This document shows positions 27,202-36,262 of a stretch of 47,703 bases of DNA, piece by piece. A program made the translations under genes and the position numbers. The stretch lies in assembly GCA_013813765.1 (NCBI GenBank), contig JACCRC010000528.1:1-47703 (forward strand), read 5' to 3'. The stretch is from Deltaproteobacteria bacterium. GTDB taxonomy: Bacteria; Myxococcota_A; Polyangia; Haliangiales; Haliangiaceae. The notes beneath the pieces are model-generated. The model had not been told where the DNA came from, did no database searches, and saw only the letters and a program-made list of their open reading frames with translations. Position 1 is the stretch's first letter; every line of letters starts with the position of its first letter.

Positions 27202-28517
27202 GTCGGTTCATGTTCGTCATGTTCGAGGGCGGGGGAAATGTTCCGGTCCAGCTGGCGATCGCGAAGCGTCTGGTCGCTCGCGGACACGCGGCGCACGTTC
27301 TCGCGGATGCGCCGCTTCGCGAGCAAGCGCTCGCCGCGGGGTGCACGTTCGCGACGTTTCCCACCGCGCCGGCGCAGAACTTCCGTGATCGCGAAGCCGA
27401 CCGCGTGCGTGACTGGTCGATCGCCAATCCGATGAAGCAGCTCGCACGCGTCGCCAGCGAGCTCGTGTTCGGACCTGCCGAGCGTTACGCGCGCGACGTG
27501 CTCGCGGAGATCGAGCGGCATCCCACCGACGCGATCGCCGTCGACTGTCTGCTGTTCGGCGCGATGGTGGGAGCGGAACGGTCGGGACTACCGACCGCGC
27601 AGCTGCATCACATCCCGTTCTCGTGGCCCACGCGTGGCGTGCCGCCGTTCGGCCTCGGGCTGCACCCCGCGCGCGGTCCTCTCGGCCGCTTCCGCGACCG
27701 CATGCTCGGCGCGATCACGACCCGCACGTTCGAGCGCAACGGTCTGCCGCCCGTGAATGCCGCGCGGGTCGCGCTCGGGATGCAGCCGCTCGCGAGTGTG
27801 TTCGAACAGGCCAAGCGTCAGGACCGCGTACTCGTGCTGACCTCGAAGCGCTTTGACTTCGCAGGACACGTCGAGCTACCGGCGAACGTCGTCCATGTCG
27901 GGCCGCAGCTCGATGATCCGGCGTGGGTCGCGCCGTGGACCTCGCCGTGGACAGCGGACGATCAGCGGCCACTCGTCCTGGTCGCTCTCGGGTCGACGTT
28001 CCAGAACCAGGGCTCGATCACCCAGCGCGTGATCGACGCGCTCGGATCCCTTCCGGTACGCGGCCTCGTCACGCTCGGCGGTGTGCTGTCTCCGAGCGAC
28101 TTCGTGCTGCCGCCCAACGTGAGCGCGGTCGGATCCGCGCCGCACCAAACCGTCATGCCGCTCGCGCGCGCCGTCGTCGCGCACGGTGGACACGGCACCG
28201 TGATGAAGGCGCTGTCGTATGGCAAGCCCCTGCTCTGCGTGCCCCTCGGCCGCGATCAGGCAGACAACGCGGCGCGCGTCGAGGTCGCCGGCGCGGGGCT
28301 GCGGGCGAGCGCGAAGGCGAGCGCGTCGACGCTTCGCACCGCCATCGTGCGGCTGATCGATGAGCCCTCCTACGCCGAGCGTGCGAAGGAGATGGCCGAT
28401 GACATCGCGAGAGACGTCGCCGCGGATCGTGCGGTCGCCGAGCTCGAGAGTCTCCCCCGCTCGACGGGGCGCCGCCTGCCGGTGCTCGCGACGCTCGCCG
28501 ATACGGTGTGCCCGTAG
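27198..28517 (+). CDS. UGT/MGT-type glycosyltransferase (GT1, macrolide-glycosyltransferase-like)
   Basis: The 439-aa GT-B fold enzyme begins MSRFMFVMFEGGGNVPVQLA, followed by an acceptor-binding N-terminal half. The donor half starts at LVLVALGSTFQNQG and contains the UGT signature around HGGHGT (329-334) followed by KPLLCVPLGRDQADNAARV. Relatives glycosylate macrolides, flavonoids, sterols or sugars of natural products, usually from UDP or TDP sugars. The frame extends to 27003, but the ATG at 27198 has AAGGAG at 27186-27191 with 6-nt spacing and overlaps the tetR stop. With the tetR gene it resembles a substrate-inducible detoxification pair. No membrane segment is seen. It is not MurG, which is encoded at 29905-30987. 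Confidence 0.88.
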   Translation: MSRFMFVMFEGGGNVPVQLAIAKRLVARGHAAHVLADAPLREQALAAGCTFATFPTAPAQNFRDREADRVRDWSIANPMKQLARVASELVFGPAERYARDVLAEIERHPTDAIAVDCLLFGAMVGAERSGLPTAQLHHIPFSWPTRGVPPFGLGLHPARGPLGRFRDRMLGAITTRTFERNGLPPVNAARVALGMQPLASVFEQAKRQDRVLVLTSKRFDFAGHVELPANVVHVGPQLDDPAWVAPWTSPWTADDQRPLVLVALGSTFQNQGSITQRVIDALGSLPVRGLVTLGGVLSPSDFVLPPNVSAVGSAPHQTVMPLARAVVAHGGHGTVMKALSYGKPLLCVPLGRDQADNAARVEVAGAGLRASAKASASTLRTAIVRLIDEPSYAERAKEMADDIARDVAADRAVAELESLPRSTGRRLPVLATLADTVCP

Positions 28518-28524
28518 CGTCGGC

Positions 28525-29778
28525 TCAAGGCGGGCAGCCCGGCGCGCCGGTGGGCTGACCGTTCTGCACGCACGGCGCACACTTGTTGTTCGCGGCACAG
28601 TTGCCGCGAGAGAGGGCGATGCCCTGGATGCCGAAGTCGAGGCAGTCGGAGAGGCAGACGCCGGCGTAGCTGCCGAGGATGATGCTGTTCGCGTTGCACG
28701 TCGGGAACGGTCCGTCGTTGAGGATCTGCGTCGGCACGCAGAGCTCCGCGGTCATGCAGCTGTCTTGCTCGAGGTTCTCCTCCTGCGCATCGGGGATCGC
28801 GGCCGAGGGCACGCACTTCGCGCGCGCCGAGCAGCAGCTCGCGAACGTCTTCGCCGGCTGCGTCGGACCAACATCGCACGACAGGTTGCACGCGCCGGTC
28901 GAGGTCCCGTCGATCGGGTTGTAGCAAGGCGTGCAGAGCTCGTTCGCGCCGCACGTCGCCTGCGGCAGGAGATCCTCCTGGCCAGCGACCGCAGGCAGCA
29001 CGCGCGACAGGCAGCGTCCCTCGGCGCCGGCGACGCTGGTGCACGACGCGGGCGTGAACTTGCCGCCGGTCTTGATGAACACGTCGGGCACGCAGAGCTT
29101 CGCGGGATCGGTGCACTTCGCGAGCTGCGCGGACTGCGCCGGATCGGTGATCAGCGCGGCATCGAGGCAGTGCGCATCGGCGCCGCAGGACGTGAGCGCG
29201 GTCGGATCGATCACCGGCGCGCAGCTCGCCTCGTAGTTACATGTACTCGGATCATCACACGCCGCGCTCGGCGGCGGGTTGGTGCCCCCGCCCTCGCCGA
29301 CGCACGTCGCGAGCTCGAGCAGATCGCACGCTCCGGTCGGCATGTTGTCGAGCGGGCTGATGCACGGCACGCACAGCTCGTCGGCACCGGTGCAGGTGTC
29401 GGCGCGCAGGAGGCCGGCGTTCTCAGCGACCTGCGGGATGCAGCGCGAGAGGCACACGCCGCTACCGCCGAACGCGGTGCACGTGGCGGGCGGCTCGGCT
29501 GCGCCAGTCTTGAGGAAGCTATCCGGCATGCACGAGCTCCCCGAGTCACATGCCTCGAGGAAGCCCCTCAGCTCCGCGGGCATCTTGTCGTTCGGCAGGC
29601 AGTGGGCCTGGCCCTGTTCCGCCGCGCAGCACGACGGCATCGCGGTCAGCGCGGCGCCGGTGATCGGCTTGCCGAGCGGCCCCTCGCAGACTTCCCCGGT
29701 GGTCGTCCCGTCTCCGATCGTTCCGATCTCGCAGCCGCCGACGAAGACGAGCACTGCCACTACCCGGGTGAGGCGCAT
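28525..29778 (-). CDS. Cys-rich lipoprotein with repeated modules
   Basis: The 417-aa protein starts at the ATG at 29778 (MRLTRVVAVLVFVGGCEIGT; lipobox VGGC). The frame is open upstream to 29853, but the signal peptide fixes the start. The body has about three repeats, each with a CCxA..C.P unit, a C(M/V)P(D/T)xFxKTG-type unit, a GxCLSRxxP unit, and a (D/E)LC.PCxxPxDxxxTGAC unit (for example ELCVPCISPLDNMPTGAC and ELCTPCYNPIDGTSTGAC). Dozens of Cys imply disulfides outside the cytoplasm. No enzyme motif is seen; presumably a cell-surface or outer-membrane protein of the myxobacterial type. It lies antisense between the glycosyltransferase and murG. Confidence 0.85.
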   Translation of the reverse strand: MRLTRVVAVLVFVGGCEIGTIGDGTTTGEVCEGPLGKPITGAALTAMPSCCAAEQGQAHCLPNDKMPAELRGFLEACDSGSSCMPDSFLKTGAAEPPATCTAFGGSGVCLSRCIPQVAENAGLLRADTCTGADELCVPCISPLDNMPTGACDLLELATCVGEGGGTNPPPSAACDDPSTCNYEASCAPVIDPTALTSCGADAHCLDAALITDPAQSAQLAKCTDPAKLCVPDVFIKTGGKFTPASCTSVAGAEGRCLSRVLPAVAGQEDLLPQATCGANELCTPCYNPIDGTSTGACNLSCDVGPTQPAKTFASCCSARAKCVPSAAIPDAQEENLEQDSCMTAELCVPTQILNDGPFPTCNANSIILGSYAGVCLSDCLDFGIQGIALSRGNCAANNKCAPCVQNGQPTGAPGCPP

Positions 29779-29904
29779 GGCTGGAGTAGGTTTCACGATC
29801 CGTTCCAGCGGTTTACGGGCGATTCCCGGCCGCAACTGGGCATTCGTGCGCAACTTGCGCGGGGCTCTATTCGGACCCTCGGGTGGGGCCGGCCTCCCTC
29901 GATG

Positions 29905-30987
29905 TCAGCGGGTTTGACTTGCGGCCCAGTCGATCACCGCCTGGGCGGCGCCGGGTTTGGCCAGCGACTTCATCGCCGCGCCCATCTTCGCGCGCACGCC
30001 GGCGTCGGCGACCAGGGGGCGCAGCGCCTCGAGCAGCTTGTCGGCGGTGAGCTCGGACTGCCGGAACATCAGCGCGGCGCCGGCGGTGGCCATCTCGCGC
30101 GCGTTGATCTCCTGGTGGTTGTCGGCGGCGAACGGGTACGGGATGAAGATCGCCGGCTTCCCCGCGATGGCGAGCTCGGCGACCGTGGTCGCTCCCGCAC
30201 GGCCGATCACGACGTCGGCGGCGAGGTACGTCGACGCCATGTCCTTGATGAACGCGCGGCAATCCGCGATCACGCCGGCATCGGCGTAGAGCTTCTGCGT
30301 CGCCTCGAGGCCCTTCTCACCGGTCTGATGCGTGATCGTGATGCCCTGCGGAGTTTCCGCCGCGATCCGGATCAACGCGTGCGCCGCGAGCTCGTTGACC
30401 GCGACGGCGCCGAGCGAGCCGCCGGAGACGAGAACATGCACGCGTTCTCCCGCCGGCGGCGGCGCGGCGAGCAGTCGCTGCACGAGCTCTCGCCGCACGG
30501 GGTTGCCGGTCAGGTGGATCTTCTTCGGCGTGAAGAACCGCCGGCTCTCCTCGAACGACAGGAACACCGCGCGCACCATGCGGCCGAGGATCTTGTTCGT
30601 CAGGCCGGGGATCGAATTCTGCTCGCAGATCGCGGTCGGGATCCCGCGCAGCTTCGCCATCATGACGATCGGGCCCGACGCGTAGCCGCCGACACCGATC
30701 ACCGCATCGGGCTTGAACTTCCTCAGGATCCGCCGCGCCTGCCACAACGCTCGAGGGAGCCGGAACAGTCCGCGCGCTGCGCCGAGCGCACCGACGGTCT
30801 TCAGGCCCGACACCTCGATCAGCTCGAGCTGCCAGCCGAGATCGGGGAGCACGCGCGCCTCGATGCCGCGCTTCGTGCCGACGAACAGCACCGGTGCCTC
30901 GGGCTCTCGCGCGCGCAGCTCCTCGGCGACCGCGACGCCGGGGAATAGATGCCCGCCGGTGCCGCCGCCCGCGATCAGGAGGCGCAT
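29905..30987 (-). CDS. murG: Lipid II synthase MurG (UDP-GlcNAc transferase)
   Basis: The 360-aa GT28 enzyme adds GlcNAc to lipid I on the inner membrane surface. Motifs: LLIAGGGTGGHLFPGVAVAE (first G loop), VIGVGGYASGPIV, EQNSIPGLTN, VLVSGGSLGAVAVNE, DVVIGRAGATTVAEL and PYPFAADNHQEINA (UDP-GlcNAc site). Its start lies within the ftsW end (13-bp overlap), so the two are coupled. Both are on the minus strand, opposite to the rest of the dcw cluster. In the classical order they would read ftsW-murG on the plus strand between murD and murC; here that block is flipped. Confidence 0.97.
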   Translation of the reverse strand: MRLLIAGGGTGGHLFPGVAVAEELRAREPEAPVLFVGTKRGIEARVLPDLGWQLELIEVSGLKTVGALGAARGLFRLPRALWQARRILRKFKPDAVIGVGGYASGPIVMMAKLRGIPTAICEQNSIPGLTNKILGRMVRAVFLSFEESRRFFTPKKIHLTGNPVRRELVQRLLAAPPPAGERVHVLVSGGSLGAVAVNELAAHALIRIAAETPQGITITHQTGEKGLEATQKLYADAGVIADCRAFIKDMASTYLAADVVIGRAGATTVAELAIAGKPAIFIPYPFAADNHQEINAREMATAGAALMFRQSELTADKLLEALRPLVADAGVRAKMGAAMKSLAKPGAAQAVIDWAASQTR

Positions 30988-32324
30988 GCGGGCGAGCTCG
31001 GGCGATTCGTCAGGACGCGGACGCGCACTCTCTTACGACGCGCGAGCTCGCGCCCTTGTTCCGTCGTCACGGTCTTTCGCTCGGGCCGGCGACCGACGTT
31101 GAGCAAGAGGCCGATGAAGAACATCGTGATCACGAGCGAGGAGCCGCCGTAGCTGACGAGCGGCAGCGTGATGCCTTTGTTCGGCACGATACCGAGCACC
31201 ACGCCCACGTTGAACAGCACCTGCACGCCGAACATGATCGTGATGCCGAACGCGAGGTAGCCGCCGAACACGTCACGCGCGCCGAGCGCCGCGCGGATGC
31301 CACGCCACATCAGGAGGCCGAACATCACCAACACGAACGCCACGCCGATGAAGCCCATCTCCTCGCCGATCGTGGCGAGCACGAAGTCGTTGTGCCCTTC
31401 GGGCAGGTACCCGAGCGACTGGTGGCCATCGCCGAGGCCGGCGCCCCACATGCCGCCGGATCCCATCGCGAGCCGCGCCTGGAGGAACTGATAGGCTTGA
31501 CCGCTCGCGTACGCCTCGGGGTTGAAGAACGCGAGCACGCGCTGCAACCGCCACGGCGTGCCGACGACGAAGTGATACGCGATCGGCGCTGCGCCGAGCA
31601 CCGCGAGCATGATGTACGAGACGCGCGTGCCGGCCATGAACAGCATGCCGAGCGTCGTCGCGCCGAGGACGATCGACGAGCCGAGGTCCGGCTGCTTGAG
31701 CAGCAGCACCATCATGATGCCGCACACCACGAGGTGCGGAACGAACCCGACGGTGAACGTCTTCACGCGATCGGCCTTGCGGCCGAGCGAGTACGCCAGG
31801 TAGGTGACGAGCCCGAGCTTCGCGATCTCGACCGGCTGGAACGTCATCGGTCCGAGCGGGATCCAGCGCGACGCTCCGTTGCGCGCCGGCGCGAACAGCG
31901 CGAGGCCGAGCAAGGCGATCGAGAGCAGCAGGAGCGGATACGTCAGCTGACGCAGGCGGCGATAGTCCACCCGCGCGCCGATCCACATCGCGAAGCCGCC
32001 GATCGCGACGAACGCGAGCTGCCGCTCGAGGAAGTACATCGAGTCGTGATAGCGAGTCAGGCCGTCGGCCGCGGTAGACGAGTAGATCGCGATCGTGCCC
32101 ATGCCCATGAGCCCCAGCACGGCGACGAGCAGCCACAGATCGAACGCACGCTCGGGCAGCGCCGCGCTCGGGTGCTGGACCGCGATCACCTGCGCGGCGG
32201 CCGGCAGCGTCGGATCGATCACCGGCTCCGCCGCCTGCTTGCGCTCGCGGAGCTTTCGAACCGCCGTGCCGATCAGCCGCGCGATCCGCGACGGCTGACG
32301 ATCCGGGCTGGGCCGTACGGGCAT
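30975..32324 (-). CDS. ftsW: Septal SEDS glycosyltransferase FtsW
   Basis: The 449-aa polytopic SEDS protein polymerises lipid II at the septum with FtsI. A cytoplasmic N-terminal extension of about 60 residues precedes the first helix (LWLLVAVLGLMGMGTIAIYS). Motifs: GASRWIPLGPMTFQPVEIAK, LLKQPDLGSSIV with the essential Asp, a large extracytoplasmic loop with YQFLQARLAMGSGG and GYLPEGHNDFVLATIGEE, and LPLVSYGGSSLV. The Arg-rich C-terminus overlaps murG by 13 bp. Position rather than sequence separates FtsW from RodA. It is transcribed against the cluster direction, so it needs a promoter of its own near 32325-32380; no clear -10 is seen there. Confidence 0.95.
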   Translation of the reverse strand: MPVRPSPDRQPSRIARLIGTAVRKLRERKQAAEPVIDPTLPAAAQVIAVQHPSAALPERAFDLWLLVAVLGLMGMGTIAIYSSTAADGLTRYHDSMYFLERQLAFVAIGGFAMWIGARVDYRRLRQLTYPLLLLSIALLGLALFAPARNGASRWIPLGPMTFQPVEIAKLGLVTYLAYSLGRKADRVKTFTVGFVPHLVVCGIMMVLLLKQPDLGSSIVLGATTLGMLFMAGTRVSYIMLAVLGAAPIAYHFVVGTPWRLQRVLAFFNPEAYASGQAYQFLQARLAMGSGGMWGAGLGDGHQSLGYLPEGHNDFVLATIGEEMGFIGVAFVLVMFGLLMWRGIRAALGARDVFGGYLAFGITIMFGVQVLFNVGVVLGIVPNKGITLPLVSYGGSSLVITMFFIGLLLNVGRRPERKTVTTEQGRELARRKRVRVRVLTNRPSSPACAS

Positions 32325-32376
32325 CGGGTCATCCTCGTCACAGCGTCGGTGAGGGGCCAGTTTTCTGCACGCCAGA

Positions 32377-32675
32377 TCACACGAGCGTCACCGGGTCGCC
32401 CACCGCGATGTAGCCCGGTGTGGTCACCTCGGCCTCGAGCGCGATCTCGCCGCCGAACCGGCGATGGATGTCGAGCAGCGTGCGCCCGGGCCAGGCGCGC
32501 ACCGCTTCGGTCGGGAGCGTGACGTGGCGACGCGGCCGCGCACATCCACGGCATGAACGACGCGGTCTCCAGGAATTCCCTGTGCGCCTAGTGCCGTGTG
32601 CCGCAGCTGTTCGCCCGCCATCGACTTCACCGGATAGCGCCAGATGGCGTCGAGCCGCAGTTCGCTCTCGGGCAC
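32377..32675 (-). pseudogene. Remnant of a MOSC-domain protein (frameshift and internal deletion)
   Basis: From the ATG at 32675 the frame gives MPESELRLDAIWRYPVKSMA, then GDRVVHAVDVRGRVATSR, which matches the N-terminus of MOSC-domain proteins (IWRYPVKSMxGE, GDR). About 32500-32520 the likely reading shifts to another frame that ends with RFGGEIALEAEV and PGYIAVGDPVTLV, the usual C-terminus of the same family. The central core with the conserved Cys is missing, so about 100 residues remain of an expected 200 or more. Both frame change and deletion argue for a decayed gene. Direction and neighbours offer no functional hint. Confidence 0.55.
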
Positions 32676-32709
32676 GTCGCTTGCTCCTTACTCGTTCAGG
32701 AGAAAACCA

Positions 32710-32790
32710 ATGAGCACCACCGCATGGATCGTTGTCGCCCTTCTCGTCTTCCTTCTCATCGGCGGAGGTGGCTACTTCTACCGCCGTTAG
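32710..32790 (+). CDS. 26-aa single-helix membrane microprotein
   Basis: The ATG at 32710 is preceded by AGGAG at 32698-32702 with a 7-nt gap, one of the better Shine-Dalgarno sites in the window. The product begins MSTTAWIVVALLVFLLIGGG and ends YFYRR: one hydrophobic helix with a positive C-terminus. The TAG stop shares bases with the TAA of the convergent lipoprotein gene. It resembles small one-helix proteins common in proteobacteria, but no family is assigned. Confidence 0.55.
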   Translation: MSTTAWIVVALLVFLLIGGGGYFYRR

Positions 32791-33188
32791 TCGACGCGCC
32801 ACCAGGTCTGGCCGTCGTACGCCGCCCGGCGTTCGCACGAGTCCGAGACCTTGGTAAATCGAATACCGATCTTCGAGAGGACGATCTTGTAGACGCCCTC
32901 CTTGGTGCCGGATGACTCGGCACATTGACCCTTGCCGGCGATCAGCGTGAGCTGGTCGCCGGCAACTTTATAGGTACCGGTTTGGACCGGAGGCTCGATG
33001 TCGAACTGCATCCGGTTCTTCGCCACGCGGTAACTGCCGCTGGCGTCGAACCGGATCGCGGTCTCGCCGTCGGGCTTGTGCCGTTCGTAGACACCGGTGA
33101 TCAGCTCGGTGTTCGGACGCTTCGGTGGGATGGGCTGCGCTGCGGGACACGCGGCGAGAAGCACCGCGAAGAGGGGCGTGACCTTCAT
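32787..33188 (-). CDS. Small lipoprotein with beta-rich domain (unknown function)
   Basis: The 133-aa protein starts at the ATG at 33188 (MKVTPLFAVLLAACPAAQ; lipobox LAAC). The mature part alternates polar and hydrophobic residues in short strands (ITGVYERHKPDGETAIRFD, GSYRVAKNRMQFDIE, GTYKVAGDQLTLIAGKGQC), suggesting a small beta barrel or sandwich of the type found in META/lipocalin-like or DUF-type lipoproteins. The frame extends to 33413, but only this ATG gives a signal peptide. Its start overlaps the stop of the preceding small membrane gene by 4 bp (ATGA), so they are co-translated. Function unknown. Confidence 0.7.
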   Translation of the reverse strand: MKVTPLFAVLLAACPAAQPIPPKRPNTELITGVYERHKPDGETAIRFDASGSYRVAKNRMQFDIEPPVQTGTYKVAGDQLTLIAGKGQCAESSGTKEGVYKIVLSKIGIRFTKVSDSCERRAAYDGQTWWRVD

Positions 33189-33397
33189 TTGCGCTCGAGA
33201 CGCCTCTTCTGCTGGAAGTAGGCGACCGCCGCGCAGATCGCTCCGAGGATGCCGACGCCTTGACCGACCTTCTGGCCCCGCGAGTACGGCTCGTCGCTGA
33301 GGTGGCCGTTGATGCCAAGGATCGAGATCGAGATGATCATGCCGATCAGCACGACCGCGCCGAACGTGATCACCGCGACACGCAAGGGGGAGCGCAC
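33185..33397 (-). CDS. Small two-helix membrane protein
   Basis: The 70-aa protein from the GTG at 33397 has helices at about 6-28 (VAVITFGAVVLIGMIISIS) and 47-61 (VGILGAICAAVAYF), with a basic end QQKRRLERK. It overlaps the lipoprotein gene downstream by 4 bp, forming a two-gene minus-strand unit just before murC. Family not recognised. Confidence 0.6.
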   Translation of the reverse strand: MRSPLRVAVITFGAVVLIGMIISISILGINGHLSDEPYSRGQKVGQGVGILGAICAAVAYFQQKRRLERK

Positions 33398-33496
33398 CTG
33401 CCAATGTTCCCACGGGAGCCCTCGAAACCTATCGTCATTTCGGGAGCATCTTCACGGAAGTGATCTCTGGTAGAAAGCGTTCTTCCAGCAGGTCCC

Positions 33497-34938
<1,442 letters not shown>

Positions 34939-34942
<4 letters not shown>

Positions 34943-35214
34943 AGAGCGCGCTCGCGATAGCCGCAGCGCTCGTGCTCGGTGCCTGCAAGCAGGCGTCCGA
35001 ACCGACGCCGGCGAGCGAGGTGCTCGCGAAGTCCCGCGCGCTCGCGGCGCAGCTCTGCGCGTGCAAGGACAAGGCATGCGCGACGCCGCTGCTCGCCGAC
35101 TGGAACGAGATGTCGAAGCTGTTGCACGGCGCGACGTTCACGGAGGAGCAAGTCGAGGGCTTGACCACCGAGGACACGCGCGTCGAGCGGTGCATGGCCG
35201 CGCTCGCGAAGTGA
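34939..35214 (+). CDS. Small Cys-containing lipoprotein inserted between murC and murB
   Basis: The 91-aa protein from the GTG at 34939 (MKSALAIAAALVLGACKQAS; lipobox LGAC) has a mature part with predicted helices and four further Cys (LCACKDKACATPLL ... VERCMAALAK). The frame is open to 34648 but only this start yields a signal. The GTG overlaps the murC stop (GTGA) and its TGA shares a base with the murB ATG (TGATG), so it is coupled at both ends and must be co-expressed with wall-precursor genes. Four Cys in about 70 mature residues suggest two disulfides. Function unknown; a wall- or outer-membrane-related role is suggested only by position. Confidence 0.75.
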
Positions 35215-36254
35215 TGCGGGACGTCGTACTCGCCCAGCGCACCACCCTCGGGCTCGGCGGCCCGGCGCGCCGGTTCGCGAAGGCGGAGACGATCGATCAG
35301 CTCACCGACGCGCTCGCCTCTGCCGGCGATGATCCGGTGCTCGTGATCGGCGGTGGTTCGAACCTCGTCGTGCGCGACGGCGGCTGGCCCGGCCTCGCGA
35401 TCCAGATCGCGATCCCCGGCGTCACGATCCGCGAGGGGGACGGCGATCACGCGATCGTCACCGCGTTCGCCGGCGTCGTGTGGGACGACCTCGTCGCGCA
35501 GATGGTCGACGCGAAGCTCTCCGGCGTGGAATGTCTGTCGGGCATCCCCGGCCTGGTCGGCGCGACGCCGATGCAGAACGTCGGGGCGTATGGCCAGGAG
35601 GTCGCCGACACGATCGTGCTCGTGCGCGTGCTCGATCGCCAGACCGGTGAGATCGAGTCGTTCGAGCCGGCCGCGTGCGGCTTCGCGTATCGCACGAGCG
35701 TGTTCAAGGGGAGCGAGCGCTGGGTGGTGCTGGAGGTCCGGTTCCGCCTCGCCCGCAGCAGCGAGAGCGCCCCGATCAGGTACGCGGAGCTGTCGCGTGC
35801 GCTCGGTGTTCCCGAGGGAGGTCGCGCGCCGCTCGCTCGCATGCGCGAGACCGTGATCGCGCTGCGGCGGGGCAAGGGCATGGTCGTCGATCCGGGCGAT
35901 CCCGATTCGCGCAGCGCCGGGTCGTTCTTCATGAACCCGATCGTCGACGCGTCCACGCTCTCCGCGCTCGAAGCGAGGCTGCCCGCAGGCACCGCGCTTC
36001 CGAAGTGGGCCGCGCCCGACGGCAAGACGAAGCTCTCGGCAGGCTGGCTGATCGAGCGCGCCGGCTTCGTGAAGGGCACGTCGCGCGGCAACGTCGGGAT
36101 CTCGAGCAAGCATGCGCTCGCGCTCGTCACCCGAAGCGGCGCCACGACGCGCGAGCTGCTCGCCCTCGCCGCGGAGATCCAGGCCGGCGTGAAAACGCAG
36201 CTCGGAATCGACCTCGTGCCCGAGCCCGTGATCGTCGGCGCCGATAAAGAGTAA
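35214..36254 (+). CDS. murB: UDP-N-acetylenolpyruvoylglucosamine reductase MurB
   Basis: The 346-aa FAD enzyme reduces UDP-GlcNAc-enolpyruvate to UDP-MurNAc. Motifs: TTLGLGGPARRFAKAET, VIGGGSNLVVRDGG and LSGIPGLVGATPMQNVGAYG (FAD binding), YRTSVFKG with the conserved Tyr, SAGSFFMNP with the proton-donor Ser, and AGWLIERAGFVKG. The insert between the SAGSFF block and FAD region is of the long (type I) form. The frame is open to 35061, but the ATG at 35214 in TGATG with the lipoprotein gene gives the normal N-terminus. It sits in its classical place between murC and ddl. Confidence 0.96.
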   Translation: MRDVVLAQRTTLGLGGPARRFAKAETIDQLTDALASAGDDPVLVIGGGSNLVVRDGGWPGLAIQIAIPGVTIREGDGDHAIVTAFAGVVWDDLVAQMVDAKLSGVECLSGIPGLVGATPMQNVGAYGQEVADTIVLVRVLDRQTGEIESFEPAACGFAYRTSVFKGSERWVVLEVRFRLARSSESAPIRYAELSRALGVPEGGRAPLARMRETVIALRRGKGMVVDPGDPDSRSAGSFFMNPIVDASTLSALEARLPAGTALPKWAAPDGKTKLSAGWLIERAGFVKGTSRGNVGISSKHALALVTRSGATTRELLALAAEIQAGVKTQLGIDLVPEPVIVGADKE

Positions 36255-36262
36255 AAGAGCGC

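Noticed and set aside
27198-28517. Glycosyltransferase as a second MurG
   Set aside because: It has the UGT-type HGGHGT donor motif and lacks the MurG GGTGGHxxP loop; a full MurG is encoded at 29905-30987.
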